Shown here one piece after another: positions 17,518-26,556 of a stretch of 64,000 nt of DNA (position 1 is its first letter; each line of letters opens with the position of its first letter). The DNA lies in contig JADJJK010000029.1 of the NCBI GenBank assembly GCA_016706545.1, positions 30,729-94,728 on the forward strand, read 5' to 3'. Both the position numbers and the translations under genes were made by a program. The notes beneath the pieces are model-generated. The model searched no databases and was not told where the DNA came from. It saw nothing but the letters and a program-made list of their open reading frames with translations. This DNA is from Myxococcales bacterium. Lineage in GTDB: Bacteria; Myxococcota_A; Polyangia; Haliangiales; Haliangiaceae.

Positions 17518-19725
17518 CTACGGCAAGCGCGCGCGCACCGCCGCGGCGCGGTCGGTGGCGAACTGCTTCCAGCTCGCGGCCCGCCCGGTGAAGTTGCCGC
17601 AGGACAGGCCGGTGGGGGCGGCCAGCGCCTCGGCCACGTTGGCGGTGGCGGTCCACTCGTCGACCTTGGTGTGGACAACGGCAGGCGACAGCGGGCCATC
17701 GATCATCTGCCGCAGGCGCGCGTGATACTCCGCGCGGTACGAGCGCAGGAAGCTGTCCTTGATGTAGTTCCACCAGCCGTTGCGATTGTCCGGATCGTTC
17801 TGGGCGCCGATGTAGATCGAGGAGTTCGCGCCCTTCCAGCCGCCGAAGTCCAGGTCCAGGTCCCACGGCATCAGCAGCCACTTGCTGTCTCGCCGTCGAT
17901 ACAGATAGTGATTCTGGAACATGTCATCAAAGGGCACGGCCCAGTTGATGATGGCCATGTGATCGAGCAGGCGCTCCAGATCGAAGTGCTTGGCGAAGAA
18001 CGCGCGCTCGGCCGCCACGCCCGCGGCGCGCGCGGCCGCCAGCTCGGTGATGAGCTCGATGATCGGATCGGGTTGGCCCCACTTGGTGTGCGTCTTGCGG
18101 TCATAGGTGAGGGCGTAGCGCGCCCGCGCGCTGAGCCCGCAGTTGGGGCCCATCACGCGCGCGTCGCCGATGCCGTAGGCGCCGTCGGTGACGCCGCCCA
18201 CCGACTTGAACAGATCGCCCACCGGTCCAACCTTCGCCATCATGTCCTCGCCGGCGCGCTCGACCTCCAGCATGTAGTGATAGTACCCGCCGTTGATGTG
18301 CAGGCGGGCGTAGCGCGTCTCCGGGGCCGGGACCCCGGCGTCGCGGAACAACCGAAAGCCCACCGCGGCGTCATAGCCCGGGCAGCCCTGGCGGTTCTTG
18401 CTGAGGATCAGCTCGCCGCGGCCCTCGAACTTGCGGTATCGCGGAAACGACAGGTGCCAGGACAGCGCGCGCACCGGGCCGGCGCTCGGCCCAGGGTGCG
18501 GCCAGGCCGGCAGATCGGCGCCGTTGGTCCGGTTGAAGCGGCTGCCTTGATACCGCGCCATCACGTCGTAGACCTTGTCGCCATAGAGCAACACCGCCGG
18601 GACCTCGTTGTTCCAGATCGGGTTGACGGTGCAGCCGTTGTCTCGCCCGGCCTGCACGTTGTTCCAGAGCTGGCCCCAGCTCGCCGGGGCGATCTGCAGG
18701 TGATAGGTGCGGGTCGCCGCGGCCACCGCAGGCGTCTTGGCATAGGCGTGCCAGCGGTACGGGTCGGTCGGGCGCGGGGAGATGACCTCGTCGCCGGCGC
18801 CGCGGTCGGCGCGGATGCGGTAGCGCACCACCACGCCCTCGGCCACCGCCGGGATCGACGCCACGAACTGCCGGGCGCCGCGGTCGGCCATCGCGGTCAT
18901 CGCGGTCCGGGTGGTCGGCTCGCCGGCCCGCGCGATGTCATCGACGAACCACTCGACCTCGACCGCATCGGCCGGGCCTTGCGGCGACAGCGTCGCGACC
19001 AGCTCATCCATGCCGCCGGCTGGCCCCGCGGTGCGCTCGCGGTCGAGGACGATCGCTGGCGCCACCGACGCCGCGCTGGCGTTGGCCTTGCCGGGCGTCG
19101 AGCCATCCAGCAACGAGGGCGCCCAGGTGGCGGCCTCTGACGTGGGCAGCGCGAAGTTGATGCGCTCGATCGAGTAGCCCTTGTACCGGTGGGTGTCGAG
19201 TGGCAAGAGCGCGGGGTCGAGCCAGTCGTCCCCGGCGCCCAGCGCGTCGGCGGCCACCGGCCACGGCGCGTCGTCGTCATAGGTGAGCTTGTCGATCTCG
19301 GCGCCGTCGCCATCGAGGAGCCACAGCGTCTCCTTGCCGTTGTCGAGCTCGCCGGTGTAGTCGCCCAGGAGGGTCGCGGCCTCCAGCGCCCACACCTGCG
19401 CCAGGCGATCTCGGTTCTTGGCGATCACGCGATATTCGCCGGGCGCGATGGAGGAGCCGTCCGGGAACTCGAAGCTGACCGTGGAGCCGACGAGCTTCCA
19501 GCCGGACAGGTCCACCTTGGAGGAGCCGTCGTTGTAGATCTCCACGAACTCGTGGCGATCTTCGTAGTCGTCCTCGAGCGCTGGGTGATAGTGGATCTCG
19601 GAGAACAGGACCTCCGGCGCCTCGGCGCCGCACGCGCCCGCGCCGAGCGCCGCGCTCAACCCGAGCGTGACCAGCCTGCAAAGCTTCCAGGAGGATCGCA
19701 CCGTCGACAATGGCTCTACTTGCAC
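17518..19725 (-). CDS. CotH-family lipoprotein with lamin-tail domain (copy 2)
   Basis: 735 residues from GTG 19725; GTG at 19701 (VRSSWKLCR) would give a more compact lipoprotein signal and may be the true start. The lipobox is GAGAC. It has the same order as copy 1: lamin-tail (VLFSEIHYHP...HEFVEIYNDG...LSGWKL), a central beta-rich region, then CotH with NWAVPFDDMFQNHYLYRRRD and PWDLDLDFG (about 619). It is first in the two-gene transcript. Sequence differences are spread along the whole length, so the duplication is not recent. Substrate is unknown. Confidence 0.88.
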   Translation of the reverse strand: MQVEPLSTVRSSWKLCRLVTLGLSAALGAGACGAEAPEVLFSEIHYHPALEDDYEDRHEFVEIYNDGSSKVDLSGWKLVGSTVSFEFPDGSSIAPGEYRVIAKNRDRLAQVWALEAATLLGDYTGELDNGKETLWLLDGDGAEIDKLTYDDDAPWPVAADALGAGDDWLDPALLPLDTHRYKGYSIERINFALPTSEAATWAPSLLDGSTPGKANASAASVAPAIVLDRERTAGPAGGMDELVATLSPQGPADAVEVEWFVDDIARAGEPTTRTAMTAMADRGARQFVASIPAVAEGVVVRYRIRADRGAGDEVISPRPTDPYRWHAYAKTPAVAAATRTYHLQIAPASWGQLWNNVQAGRDNGCTVNPIWNNEVPAVLLYGDKVYDVMARYQGSRFNRTNGADLPAWPHPGPSAGPVRALSWHLSFPRYRKFEGRGELILSKNRQGCPGYDAAVGFRLFRDAGVPAPETRYARLHINGGYYHYMLEVERAGEDMMAKVGPVGDLFKSVGGVTDGAYGIGDARVMGPNCGLSARARYALTYDRKTHTKWGQPDPIIELITELAAARAAGVAAERAFFAKHFDLERLLDHMAIINWAVPFDDMFQNHYLYRRRDSKWLLMPWDLDLDFGGWKGANSSIYIGAQNDPDNRNGWWNYIKDSFLRSYRAEYHARLRQMIDGPLSPAVVHTKVDEWTATANVAEALAAPTGLSCGNFTGRAASWKQFATDRAAAVRARLP

Positions 19726-19879
19726 CGTCTGCCATTGTACTCAAGCCGGCGCGGGAAGTGGGGGAGCATCTGGGTAGCGCTCGACAAAAGGGTCCGCCTG
19801 GAGCGGGCCTGCTGCCGCGACCTCAAGCTTCCCGAAGCCTTACGCCCACCCTGGGCGCACGCCATGCCACACTTGGCCG

Positions 19880-20743
19880 ATGTCGGCCCCCTCGCCCTCA
19901 CCCTTTGAAGGCCTGCTGCAGAAAGGCGATCTTCTGCAAGCGCTGGCGCTCTTGCACCAGGAACTGCAGGCCAGCGAACCCGATCCCGGCAGGCTGCTCA
20001 TGATCTTCAGCCTGGAGGTGCGGCTGCATCGCTTCGCGGACGCGCAGGCCACGCTGCGGCACGTCATCGAGCTGGCGCCACAGGCGGCGGCCGGGCTTGC
20101 GTCGTACGGCCGCTGCGCGCGCGCCGAAGAAGCGAGGCTCGCGCGGCTGACCTCGCCGGAGGTCGCCGGGCAACGCGCGGCGCTGTTGCCGCCGCCTCCT
20201 CATCTCCTTTCGTACTCGACCGCCGCGGTGCAGCACGCGCAGGGCCACCACGCGGTCGCGGCGGCCGCGCTGGAGCAGGCCAACGCGCAGCGCCCCAGGG
20301 TGAGCGGGACCTTCACCTGGACCTCCGGGCGCACGCAGCGCTTCGTCGACCTGCTCGACATGGACGCGCTCACCGGCGCGGTGTTGCCGTGCTTCGGCGG
20401 CGACGCGCTCCTGGACCTGCCCTACTGCCAGCTCCGCAGCGTCACGTTCATGCGCGGGCCGTCGTCGTTCGACGCGCTGTGGGTCCCCGCCGAGATCGTC
20501 CTTGTCGACGGCCAGCTCGTCCACGTCCGGGTGCCGGCGCTGTACGTGGGCACCGGGGTCGCGGAGTTCGCCTCGGCGCGTATGGGCCAGTCCACGCTGT
20601 TTTTCCATGACAAGGGATACTGCGTGGGCCTTGGCCAGCGCGATCTCGAGCTTCACGGCGAAGGCGGCGAGCGCACGATGGTGGGCATCCTGGCCGCGGC
20701 GAAGATCGACTTCGACGCGCCGGCCTCGCTCGAGCCTAGCTGA
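19880..20743 (+). CDS. ImpE/TagJ-like protein, orphan from type VI secretion
   Basis: 287 residues from ATG 19880, no signal peptide. The N-terminal half has TPR-like helices (LLQALALLHQEL; DAQATLRHVIELAP). The C-terminal half has the ImpE signatures: FVDLLDMDALTGAVLPCF, the segment ending DALWVPAEIVLVDG and VRVPALYVGTG. ImpE (TagJ/SciE) proteins are type VI secretion accessory factors that bind the ClpV/TssB sheath machinery. No tss gene is present in the window, so it is either a lone copy or has taken a different role. Family assignment is good; function is inferred. Confidence 0.8.
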   Translation: MSAPSPSPFEGLLQKGDLLQALALLHQELQASEPDPGRLLMIFSLEVRLHRFADAQATLRHVIELAPQAAAGLASYGRCARAEEARLARLTSPEVAGQRAALLPPPPHLLSYSTAAVQHAQGHHAVAAAALEQANAQRPRVSGTFTWTSGRTQRFVDLLDMDALTGAVLPCFGGDALLDLPYCQLRSVTFMRGPSSFDALWVPAEIVLVDGQLVHVRVPALYVGTGVAEFASARMGQSTLFFHDKGYCVGLGQRDLELHGEGGERTMVGILAAAKIDFDAPASLEPS

Positions 20744-20764
20744 CCGCCGGCGCGCGGCCGCAGC

Positions 20765-22360
20765 TCACAAGAGCAGCGCCGGGGTCGCGACCGCGGTGCG
20801 GCACTGCCAGTTGAAGCTGCGAACGTGCCCCGCGAAGCCCCGCGCGCGCAGGCCGTCGATGAGCTGCGTCGCTTGCTGGCGCAGCCCCGCGTCTCGCTTG
20901 CCGTCCAGGCGCCAGGCCAGCGCCACCAGATACGCGGCCTCGCCCCAGTGCTCGTCGGTCTCATCGGGCTGGCTTCGCCCGGCGCCCACGCCCATCCAGT
21001 AGTAGGGCCGGCCGGTCAGCGGATCGCGGCCATCTCGGGCGATGCTGCGCCCGAGCTTTATCAGAGACTCGCGCACCAAGAGCGCGCGCTCGCCGCCGAC
21101 CCGGGTGGCGTAGGTCAGCAAGGCCTCGGCCAAGATCGCGCTCATCCACGGGCTGCAGCCATCGTGGCCATAGGGTTCGCTGTGCGCGGTGGCCGAGTGC
21201 GCGAAGCAGCGCGCCTCACGGTCAGCGTAGCCCGGCGGGTAGCTGTCCTGGAGCTGGAGGTAGGCCGTCGCCGCGGCGTCGGCGAGCTGCGAGAAGCGCT
21301 CGGCCTCATCATCGGAGACCACGGCCGCCCACTCGAAGGCCAGCAGGCCAAAGCCGGCGTGGCGCTCGGTCCAGAAGTCGTCGCCTCCGGCGTAACCTGG
21401 GCTATCCCACAACCTGGCGGCGCGGCGCGCGATGGCCTCGGCTGCCTCGCGGTGGCGGTCGTCTCCGGTCAGCAGGTAGTGCAACGCCAGGCCCTGGCTG
21501 TAGTGATACTTGAGGTCTTCGCTGGCCCCCGGCACCGCCAGCGCGCTGACCACGCCTTCGGCGTCCAGCGTCAAGCCGGCGCGATAGAGCTCCACCTCGC
21601 GCGCCGCGGCCTCCAGCGGCGCGAGCGCCCCGGTGAACACGTGACCGCGCACCATGGCCGTCACTCGATCGAACAGCCAGACCTCTCGCCGCGCCGCGCC
21701 CTCCAGGAAGACCTCGGTGCCAAAGCGCTGGTAGTCGCAGACGTTGGCCCATGCATCCAGGGCGGTCCCCAGGAGCTGTGCGCGCGGCACCATCGGGCCG
21801 ACCAGCCCGCTCTGCGCCAGGTGCGCCGCCGGCAACAGCGCCCACACCGCCGGCAGCCCCTGCTCGTCCACCAGCGCGGACACCGGGAGCAGCTCCACGC
21901 CACCTTGGCCCACCTGGCCAAGCGTCACCTCGAGCTGCGTGGTCCCCGGCGCGGGCTCCACCTGGAGCTGCACGCTGCGCCAGCTCCCATCCGGGTATCT
22001 GGCCAGGCCGCGCCGCGCCGCTGGCAGCTCCTGGCCCTGCGCGCTGACGCGGAGCGCGTGCTCATCGCGCAGGCTGCCCTGTGCCAGCGGGACCGCGAAG
22101 TTCAATCGCCGCGGCGCGCGGGGCGCGCGGGGCACGCGCGGCGAGAGCTCCACCGTGATCGAGACCGCGGGCGCTGGCGCCGCGCTGGGAGACTCGGCGC
22201 CGGCGCCAGGCCGACCTGCGCACGCTGTGACGATGCTCACGGTCAGGAGCACGCAGGCTCGCCCGACGACGCCGCCGCGGACAGGCGCGGCGCTCCTCGT
22301 CGGCGCGTCGAGACCGCCTTCCTCCAAGGGTGTCCTTGCCCCGGCCGCAGGTGCCTTCAT
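20765..22360 (-). CDS. Lipoprotein with alpha/alpha-toroid (six-hairpin glycosidase-like) domain
   Basis: 531 residues from ATG 22360; a longer reading upstream is Arg-rich and unlikely. The signal is VLLTVSIVTAC, though the long 35-40-residue n-region is odd and a start closer to VRGGVVGRAC is possible. Residues about 75-215 are a beta domain (RLNFAVPLAQGSL). Residues about 270-525 are helical repeats with YHYSQGLALHYLLTGD, HAGFGLLAFEWAAV and PYGHDGCSPWMSAILAEALL, the spacing seen in toroid glycosidases and polysaccharide lyases. It probably acts on a polysaccharide at the surface, but catalytic residues cannot be named. It is divergent from, and its start region nearly abuts, the M48 protease gene. 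Confidence 0.65.
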   Translation of the reverse strand: MKAPAAGARTPLEEGGLDAPTRSAAPVRGGVVGRACVLLTVSIVTACAGRPGAGAESPSAAPAPAVSITVELSPRVPRAPRAPRRLNFAVPLAQGSLRDEHALRVSAQGQELPAARRGLARYPDGSWRSVQLQVEPAPGTTQLEVTLGQVGQGGVELLPVSALVDEQGLPAVWALLPAAHLAQSGLVGPMVPRAQLLGTALDAWANVCDYQRFGTEVFLEGAARREVWLFDRVTAMVRGHVFTGALAPLEAAAREVELYRAGLTLDAEGVVSALAVPGASEDLKYHYSQGLALHYLLTGDDRHREAAEAIARRAARLWDSPGYAGGDDFWTERHAGFGLLAFEWAAVVSDDEAERFSQLADAAATAYLQLQDSYPPGYADREARCFAHSATAHSEPYGHDGCSPWMSAILAEALLTYATRVGGERALLVRESLIKLGRSIARDGRDPLTGRPYYWMGVGAGRSQPDETDEHWGEAAYLVALAWRLDGKRDAGLRQQATQLIDGLRARGFAGHVRSFNWQCRTAVATPALLL

Positions 22361-22452
22361 GGGCCCAAGCCTACGATGAAACCTCGCGTGGCGGAGCGCT
22401 CCTCGGCGCCACCGGCGATGATACGCTCGCGGTCTCACGCGAGGAGAGTGGA

Positions 22453-25400
22453 GTGGTCGATCTAGTGGAGCAGGGCATCTATCCTCCGGGGCCGACGCAG
22501 GTGCCGGCCGATCTCGTCGTCCCCAGCGCCACCTACCGCCGCCACGCAGCGCTGGCGGTCGCTGGGCTGCTCCTGTTCATCGCGGCGTACCTGGCGCTGG
22601 GCATCTGGCTCACCCGGACCACGCTTCGCCTGTTCGCCTTCGGGTTCTCCGCGCAGAGCCTGGGCATCCTCCCCCTCTTGCTCGGCGTCGGCTCCGGCTT
22701 GCTCACGGTGTTCGTGTGGAAGGCGCTGTTCTTCCGCAAGCGCGACAAGGCGTCCACTCACCGCGAGCTCACCGCCGAGGACCACCCTCGGCTCTTTGCG
22801 TTCCTGCACCGCCTGGCTGACGAGGCCCGGGCGCCGCGGCCGCATCGCGTGTTCGTGTCCGCCGAGGTCAACGCTGGGGTGTTCTACGACCTCACGCTGC
22901 TAAACCTCATCATCCCGTCCCGCAAGAACCTGCAGATCGGGCTGGGGCTGGTGAACACGCTGAGCCTCAGCGAGTTCAAGGCAGTGCTGGCGCACGAGTT
23001 TGGCCACTTCACCCAGCGCACGATGGCGATCGGCCGATGGGTCTACATCGCCCAGCAGATCGCCGGCGGCGTGGTCGCGCGCAGAGACAGCCTGGACGAG
23101 CTGCTGCTCTCGATCTCCAACTGGGATCTGCGGGTGGCGTGGATCGGCTGGATCTTGCGACTCATCATCTGGTCTATCCGCTCCATCGCAGACACCATGT
23201 TCCGCTGGGTGGTGCTCGCCGAGCGCGCGCTTGGACGCGAGATGGAGCGCCACGCTGATCTCGTCGCGGTGTCGCTGGCCGGCAGCGACGCGCCGATCCA
23301 CGCGCTGCACCGGCTCGCGGCCGCCGACAGCGCCATGGACCGCGCCCTCGGCTTCATGGAGAGCGAAGGGAAGGCCGAGCGGGCGGTCCTCGATGTCCTC
23401 GCCGTTCAGAGCCGCGTCATCGAGCACATGCAGATCATCCTCGACGACCCGCTGTACGGCGAGGTGCCGCCGCTGCCCGCCATGCCCGCGGCCCATCGCC
23501 TGTTCAAGGCGCGGCTCGCTCACCCTCCCAGGATGTGGTCCACCCATCCGCCCAACGAGGAGCGGGAGAACCTGGCCAAGCAGCGCTACCTCCCTGCCCC
23601 GCTCGATGACCGCAGCCCATGGCTCTTGTTTGAAGATCCCGCTCGGCTGCGCGAACAGGTGACCAAGGAGATCTATGTCGAGGGCAAGCGGCCCCAGGTG
23701 GTGCCCTCGATCGCGGAGTCCCTGCGCACGCTCGACCTCAACCTCGACAAGCCGACCTTCGATCCTCGCTACCGCGGCGTGTACCTGGGGCGCTCGGTGG
23801 TCCGGCATGCGCTGACACCCGAGCAGCTCTACGACGACGCAGCGGCCCCCGACGAGCGTGACGAAGCTGACGAGCGTGACGAGCCAGGTCTGCGCGCGCA
23901 GCTGAGCGAGCTCTACCCCGAGGAGGTGCGCCAGGAGCTGTCGCGTCGCCGGGAGCTGTTGGAGGAGCTCGCGCTGCTGCGCGCCCTCGAGACCGGGGCC
24001 TTCGACGCGCCGGGTCGGATCATCCGCCACCGCGGCCAGGAGCACGCTCGGCGCGAGCTGCCGAGCTTGCTGGCGACCACCCGGCGAGAGCTCGACGACG
24101 TCGAGCGCAAGCTGACCGCGCACGACCAGCGCTGCCGCACCGCCCACTTGCACGCGGCGCGCGCTTTGGGAGAGGGCTGGGAGGCGACGCTGCGAGGGCT
24201 CGGCGCGCTCTTGCACTACGCCACCCACCGCGAGCTTGACCTCGACGACGCGATCGGCGCCCTGCAGAACGCCATCGCGGTGGTCACCGCGGATGGGCGC
24301 GTCAGCGACGCCGAGCGCGAGCGGGTGCTGGGCGTGGCGCTCGACCTGCACGAGATCTTGCGTCAGATCCACCAGCAGGCGCCGCGCGTGGAGCTCGGCC
24401 CAGGGGTGACGCGCCGCCTGGAATGCGAGAGCTGGGCCGCCAAGCTCGGCGGCGACCTGACGCTGCCACCGCCGTCCCCCGAGCAGCTCGGGGACTGGCT
24501 CGGCGCAGTCCGCTCCTGGTCCGACTCCGCGTCGATGGAGCTGGCGGTGCTGCGCAGCGGCACGCTCGACGAGCTCTTGGCCACCGAGCAGCAGGTGGCC
24601 GTGGCGACGCAGCGAGGAGAGCCCCTGCCCGCGCCGCCCACGCCCGTGCCCGCGGTGGCCACCAGGTACCGCGCGTTTCCGCCGTCTGCGGAGCGCCCGC
24701 TGCAGACTCGCCTTGGCTGGTGGGACCGGTTCGCGGTGGCGGACGGCTATCTCCCGGGCGCGGTGCGGCTGGCGGTGGCGGGCACGATCGTCGGTTCGAT
24801 GATGCTCCTGGGCAACGTCACAGAGGAGCGCGACGGCGATCTACGCCCCGGCTGGGATTCCGCGGCCACCGAGAGCTCCCCGCACAACACCAGCTCGGTC
24901 ACCGTGTACAACGGCCTCGACGTGCGCGTGGTGGTCGACATGAACGGGCGCGAAGTGGTGCTCGATCCGGGCGCGCACCAGAGCGTCTTCGTGGTGGCGC
25001 GGCCCTGGATCCCGGTCACCACCACCGTCGAATGGGAGGAAGGGCGAGGGGAGCTCGTCGACCGCTTTCACCCCCAGGTGGAGATCGGGCACCGCTATCT
25101 GTACAACGTCGGCGCGGCGGCCCCGCTCTTTCAGTGGACCCTGCAAGACGGGGTGCCCACCGGGGCGGCCACTCTGATCGGCGCGCCGCAGTGGCACGAG
25201 ACCGCGAGCATCGTGCGCCTCGACACCAGCCCCAACACCCTGCACCAGCGCCAGGGCCAAGACGCGGTGCTGGCGAGCCCCCCGCTCCTCGATGGCAGCG
25301 GCATGCTCGAGCCCACCGCAGATCCGTCCCCGCTGCGCGCCGCCGCGCTGGCGCACGCGCGCTGGGATCGCGAAGACTCGCCCGGCTTGCCAGGGTGGCT

Positions 25401-26397
25401 GGAGCTGGCCGCCAAGCTCGCCCCGGAGGAGCTCGCGGATACGCTGAAGAAGCGGCGAACTGGCGCCGACAGCGTGCTCTTGCGCCGCGTGGTGCAGGAC
25501 CTCGAGCAGCGCCACGACGGTGGCGACGGCGGCGCCGCCGCGTGCGCAGCGCAGCTCGCCCGCGCGAGCGCCAGCGACTCGGCTGACGAGCACTACCTGG
25601 CCGCCCGCTGCTCGGAAGCGAGCGATGGCAGCGATGCCCGCGACGTCAGCGATGACGAGCGCTGGCTCGAGCTGGCCAAGCGCTGGCCAGATCATGCGTG
25701 GATCTCCATGCACGCAGGGATCGTCTTCGCCAAGCGCCACCAGTGGGCGGAGGCGCTGCCGCGCTTGCATCAGGCCTGGCGCGCGCTGCCCGGCCTCCAC
25801 CTGGAGGTCCCGCTGGCCAGGGCGCTGCGCGCCGCGGCTCCGGACACGGAGACTGACCTGACCGGGCTGCTCGCGCGGTCGCGCCTGCTGCGCCAGCTCA
25901 GCGCGCACCCGCATCACGACGGCTTCCCTGCAGCAACCGTGGACCCCTTTCTCCAGCTCGAGGCCGGGCGGATCCCGCAGCTACTGGAATCCTCCGAGAG
26001 CCAGGACGCCGCTCTGCTCCCACTCATCGCGGCCTCTGATGGCGCGCCTGGCAAGCTCGCCCCGCTCGCGCTGGCCCTCCCGGCCGAGTCCCTGACGCTC
26101 CCCACCGGCGCAGCCCTGCTGGGTCTCGCGCTGCGCCACCGGCGCAGCCCTGCGCCGTTTGGCGACCTCGTCCTCGAGCTGGTGGGCGAGCGCGACGCTG
26201 CCGTGCTGGCGCCGTTTCTCGCCGACCTGGAGAAGCGCAAGGTGCCCAAGGACGCGGCGCTGACGCGCGCCACGCTGCAGACCCAAGGCCTGGCCTACTC
26301 CATCGCCACCATCGCGCTGGGCGCGCGCAGCCCCAGGCGGTGGCGCGTGCTCGCGACCCGGCTGCTCTTCGCTCGCGAGCGCCCCTACTTCCGCTGA
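22453..26397 (+). CDS. Giant M48-type membrane metalloprotease
   Basis: 1314 residues from GTG 22453, with GAGGAG six bases upstream. Longer reading overlaps the divergent gene. Two membrane helices (about 31-54 and 67-92) precede an M48 catalytic domain with HEFGH (181-185) and the third zinc ligand in EMERHAD (about 265). A further hydrophobic stretch (about 768-790) crosses the membrane. The region around 600-650 (DLDDAIGALQNAIAVVTADGRVSDAERE) looks like a TerB-type acidic helical module. The last 500 residues are beta-rich, then helical with TPR-like repeats (WISMHAGIVFAKRHQWAEALPRLHQAW). M48 proteases such as HtpX degrade misfolded membrane proteins, but the ~1000-residue tail is far beyond the usual ~290, so the substrate is unknown. 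Confidence 0.85.
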   Translation: MVDLVEQGIYPPGPTQVPADLVVPSATYRRHAALAVAGLLLFIAAYLALGIWLTRTTLRLFAFGFSAQSLGILPLLLGVGSGLLTVFVWKALFFRKRDKASTHRELTAEDHPRLFAFLHRLADEARAPRPHRVFVSAEVNAGVFYDLTLLNLIIPSRKNLQIGLGLVNTLSLSEFKAVLAHEFGHFTQRTMAIGRWVYIAQQIAGGVVARRDSLDELLLSISNWDLRVAWIGWILRLIIWSIRSIADTMFRWVVLAERALGREMERHADLVAVSLAGSDAPIHALHRLAAADSAMDRALGFMESEGKAERAVLDVLAVQSRVIEHMQIILDDPLYGEVPPLPAMPAAHRLFKARLAHPPRMWSTHPPNEERENLAKQRYLPAPLDDRSPWLLFEDPARLREQVTKEIYVEGKRPQVVPSIAESLRTLDLNLDKPTFDPRYRGVYLGRSVVRHALTPEQLYDDAAAPDERDEADERDEPGLRAQLSELYPEEVRQELSRRRELLEELALLRALETGAFDAPGRIIRHRGQEHARRELPSLLATTRRELDDVERKLTAHDQRCRTAHLHAARALGEGWEATLRGLGALLHYATHRELDLDDAIGALQNAIAVVTADGRVSDAERERVLGVALDLHEILRQIHQQAPRVELGPGVTRRLECESWAAKLGGDLTLPPPSPEQLGDWLGAVRSWSDSASMELAVLRSGTLDELLATEQQVAVATQRGEPLPAPPTPVPAVATRYRAFPPSAERPLQTRLGWWDRFAVADGYLPGAVRLAVAGTIVGSMMLLGNVTEERDGDLRPGWDSAATESSPHNTSSVTVYNGLDVRVVVDMNGREVVLDPGAHQSVFVVARPWIPVTTTVEWEEGRGELVDRFHPQVEIGHRYLYNVGAAAPLFQWTLQDGVPTGAATLIGAPQWHETASIVRLDTSPNTLHQRQGQDAVLASPPLLDGSGMLEPTADPSPLRAAALAHARWDREDSPGLPGWLELAAKLAPEELADTLKKRRTGADSVLLRRVVQDLEQRHDGGDGGAAACAAQLARASASDSADEHYLAARCSEASDGSDARDVSDDERWLELAKRWPDHAWISMHAGIVFAKRHQWAEALPRLHQAWRALPGLHLEVPLARALRAAAPDTETDLTGLLARSRLLRQLSAHPHHDGFPAATVDPFLQLEAGRIPQLLESSESQDAALLPLIAASDGAPGKLAPLALALPAESLTLPTGAALLGLALRHRRSPAPFGDLVLELVGERDAAVLAPFLADLEKRKVPKDAALTRATLQTQGLAYSIATIALGARSPRRWRVLATRLLFARERPYFR

Positions 26398-26556
26398 GCG
26401 CGCACCTGCCGGCCACCTGGCGAGATCCCCAGCGCGCGACCCCGGTTGACGAGAAATAGTCTGGGCGCGCAGGCCGCGCGAGAACGCTCACGCGCGGCGG
26501 ATTTCCCCCCGCGAGAGCCTCTCGTTTCCCCTGGCATTCACGCTACCTTTCGCACC

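Noticed and set aside
16888..19140. 750-codon plus-strand frame over the CotH pair
   Set aside because: Runs across two minus-strand genes and their spacer, with no start site or motif; the CotH and lamin-tail motifs are on the minus strand.
19880..26397. A type VI or contractile secretion locus suggested by ImpE and the eCIS-like ATPase
   Set aside because: No sheath, tube, spike, baseplate or ClpV gene occurs anywhere in the window, and the two genes are about 14 kb apart.
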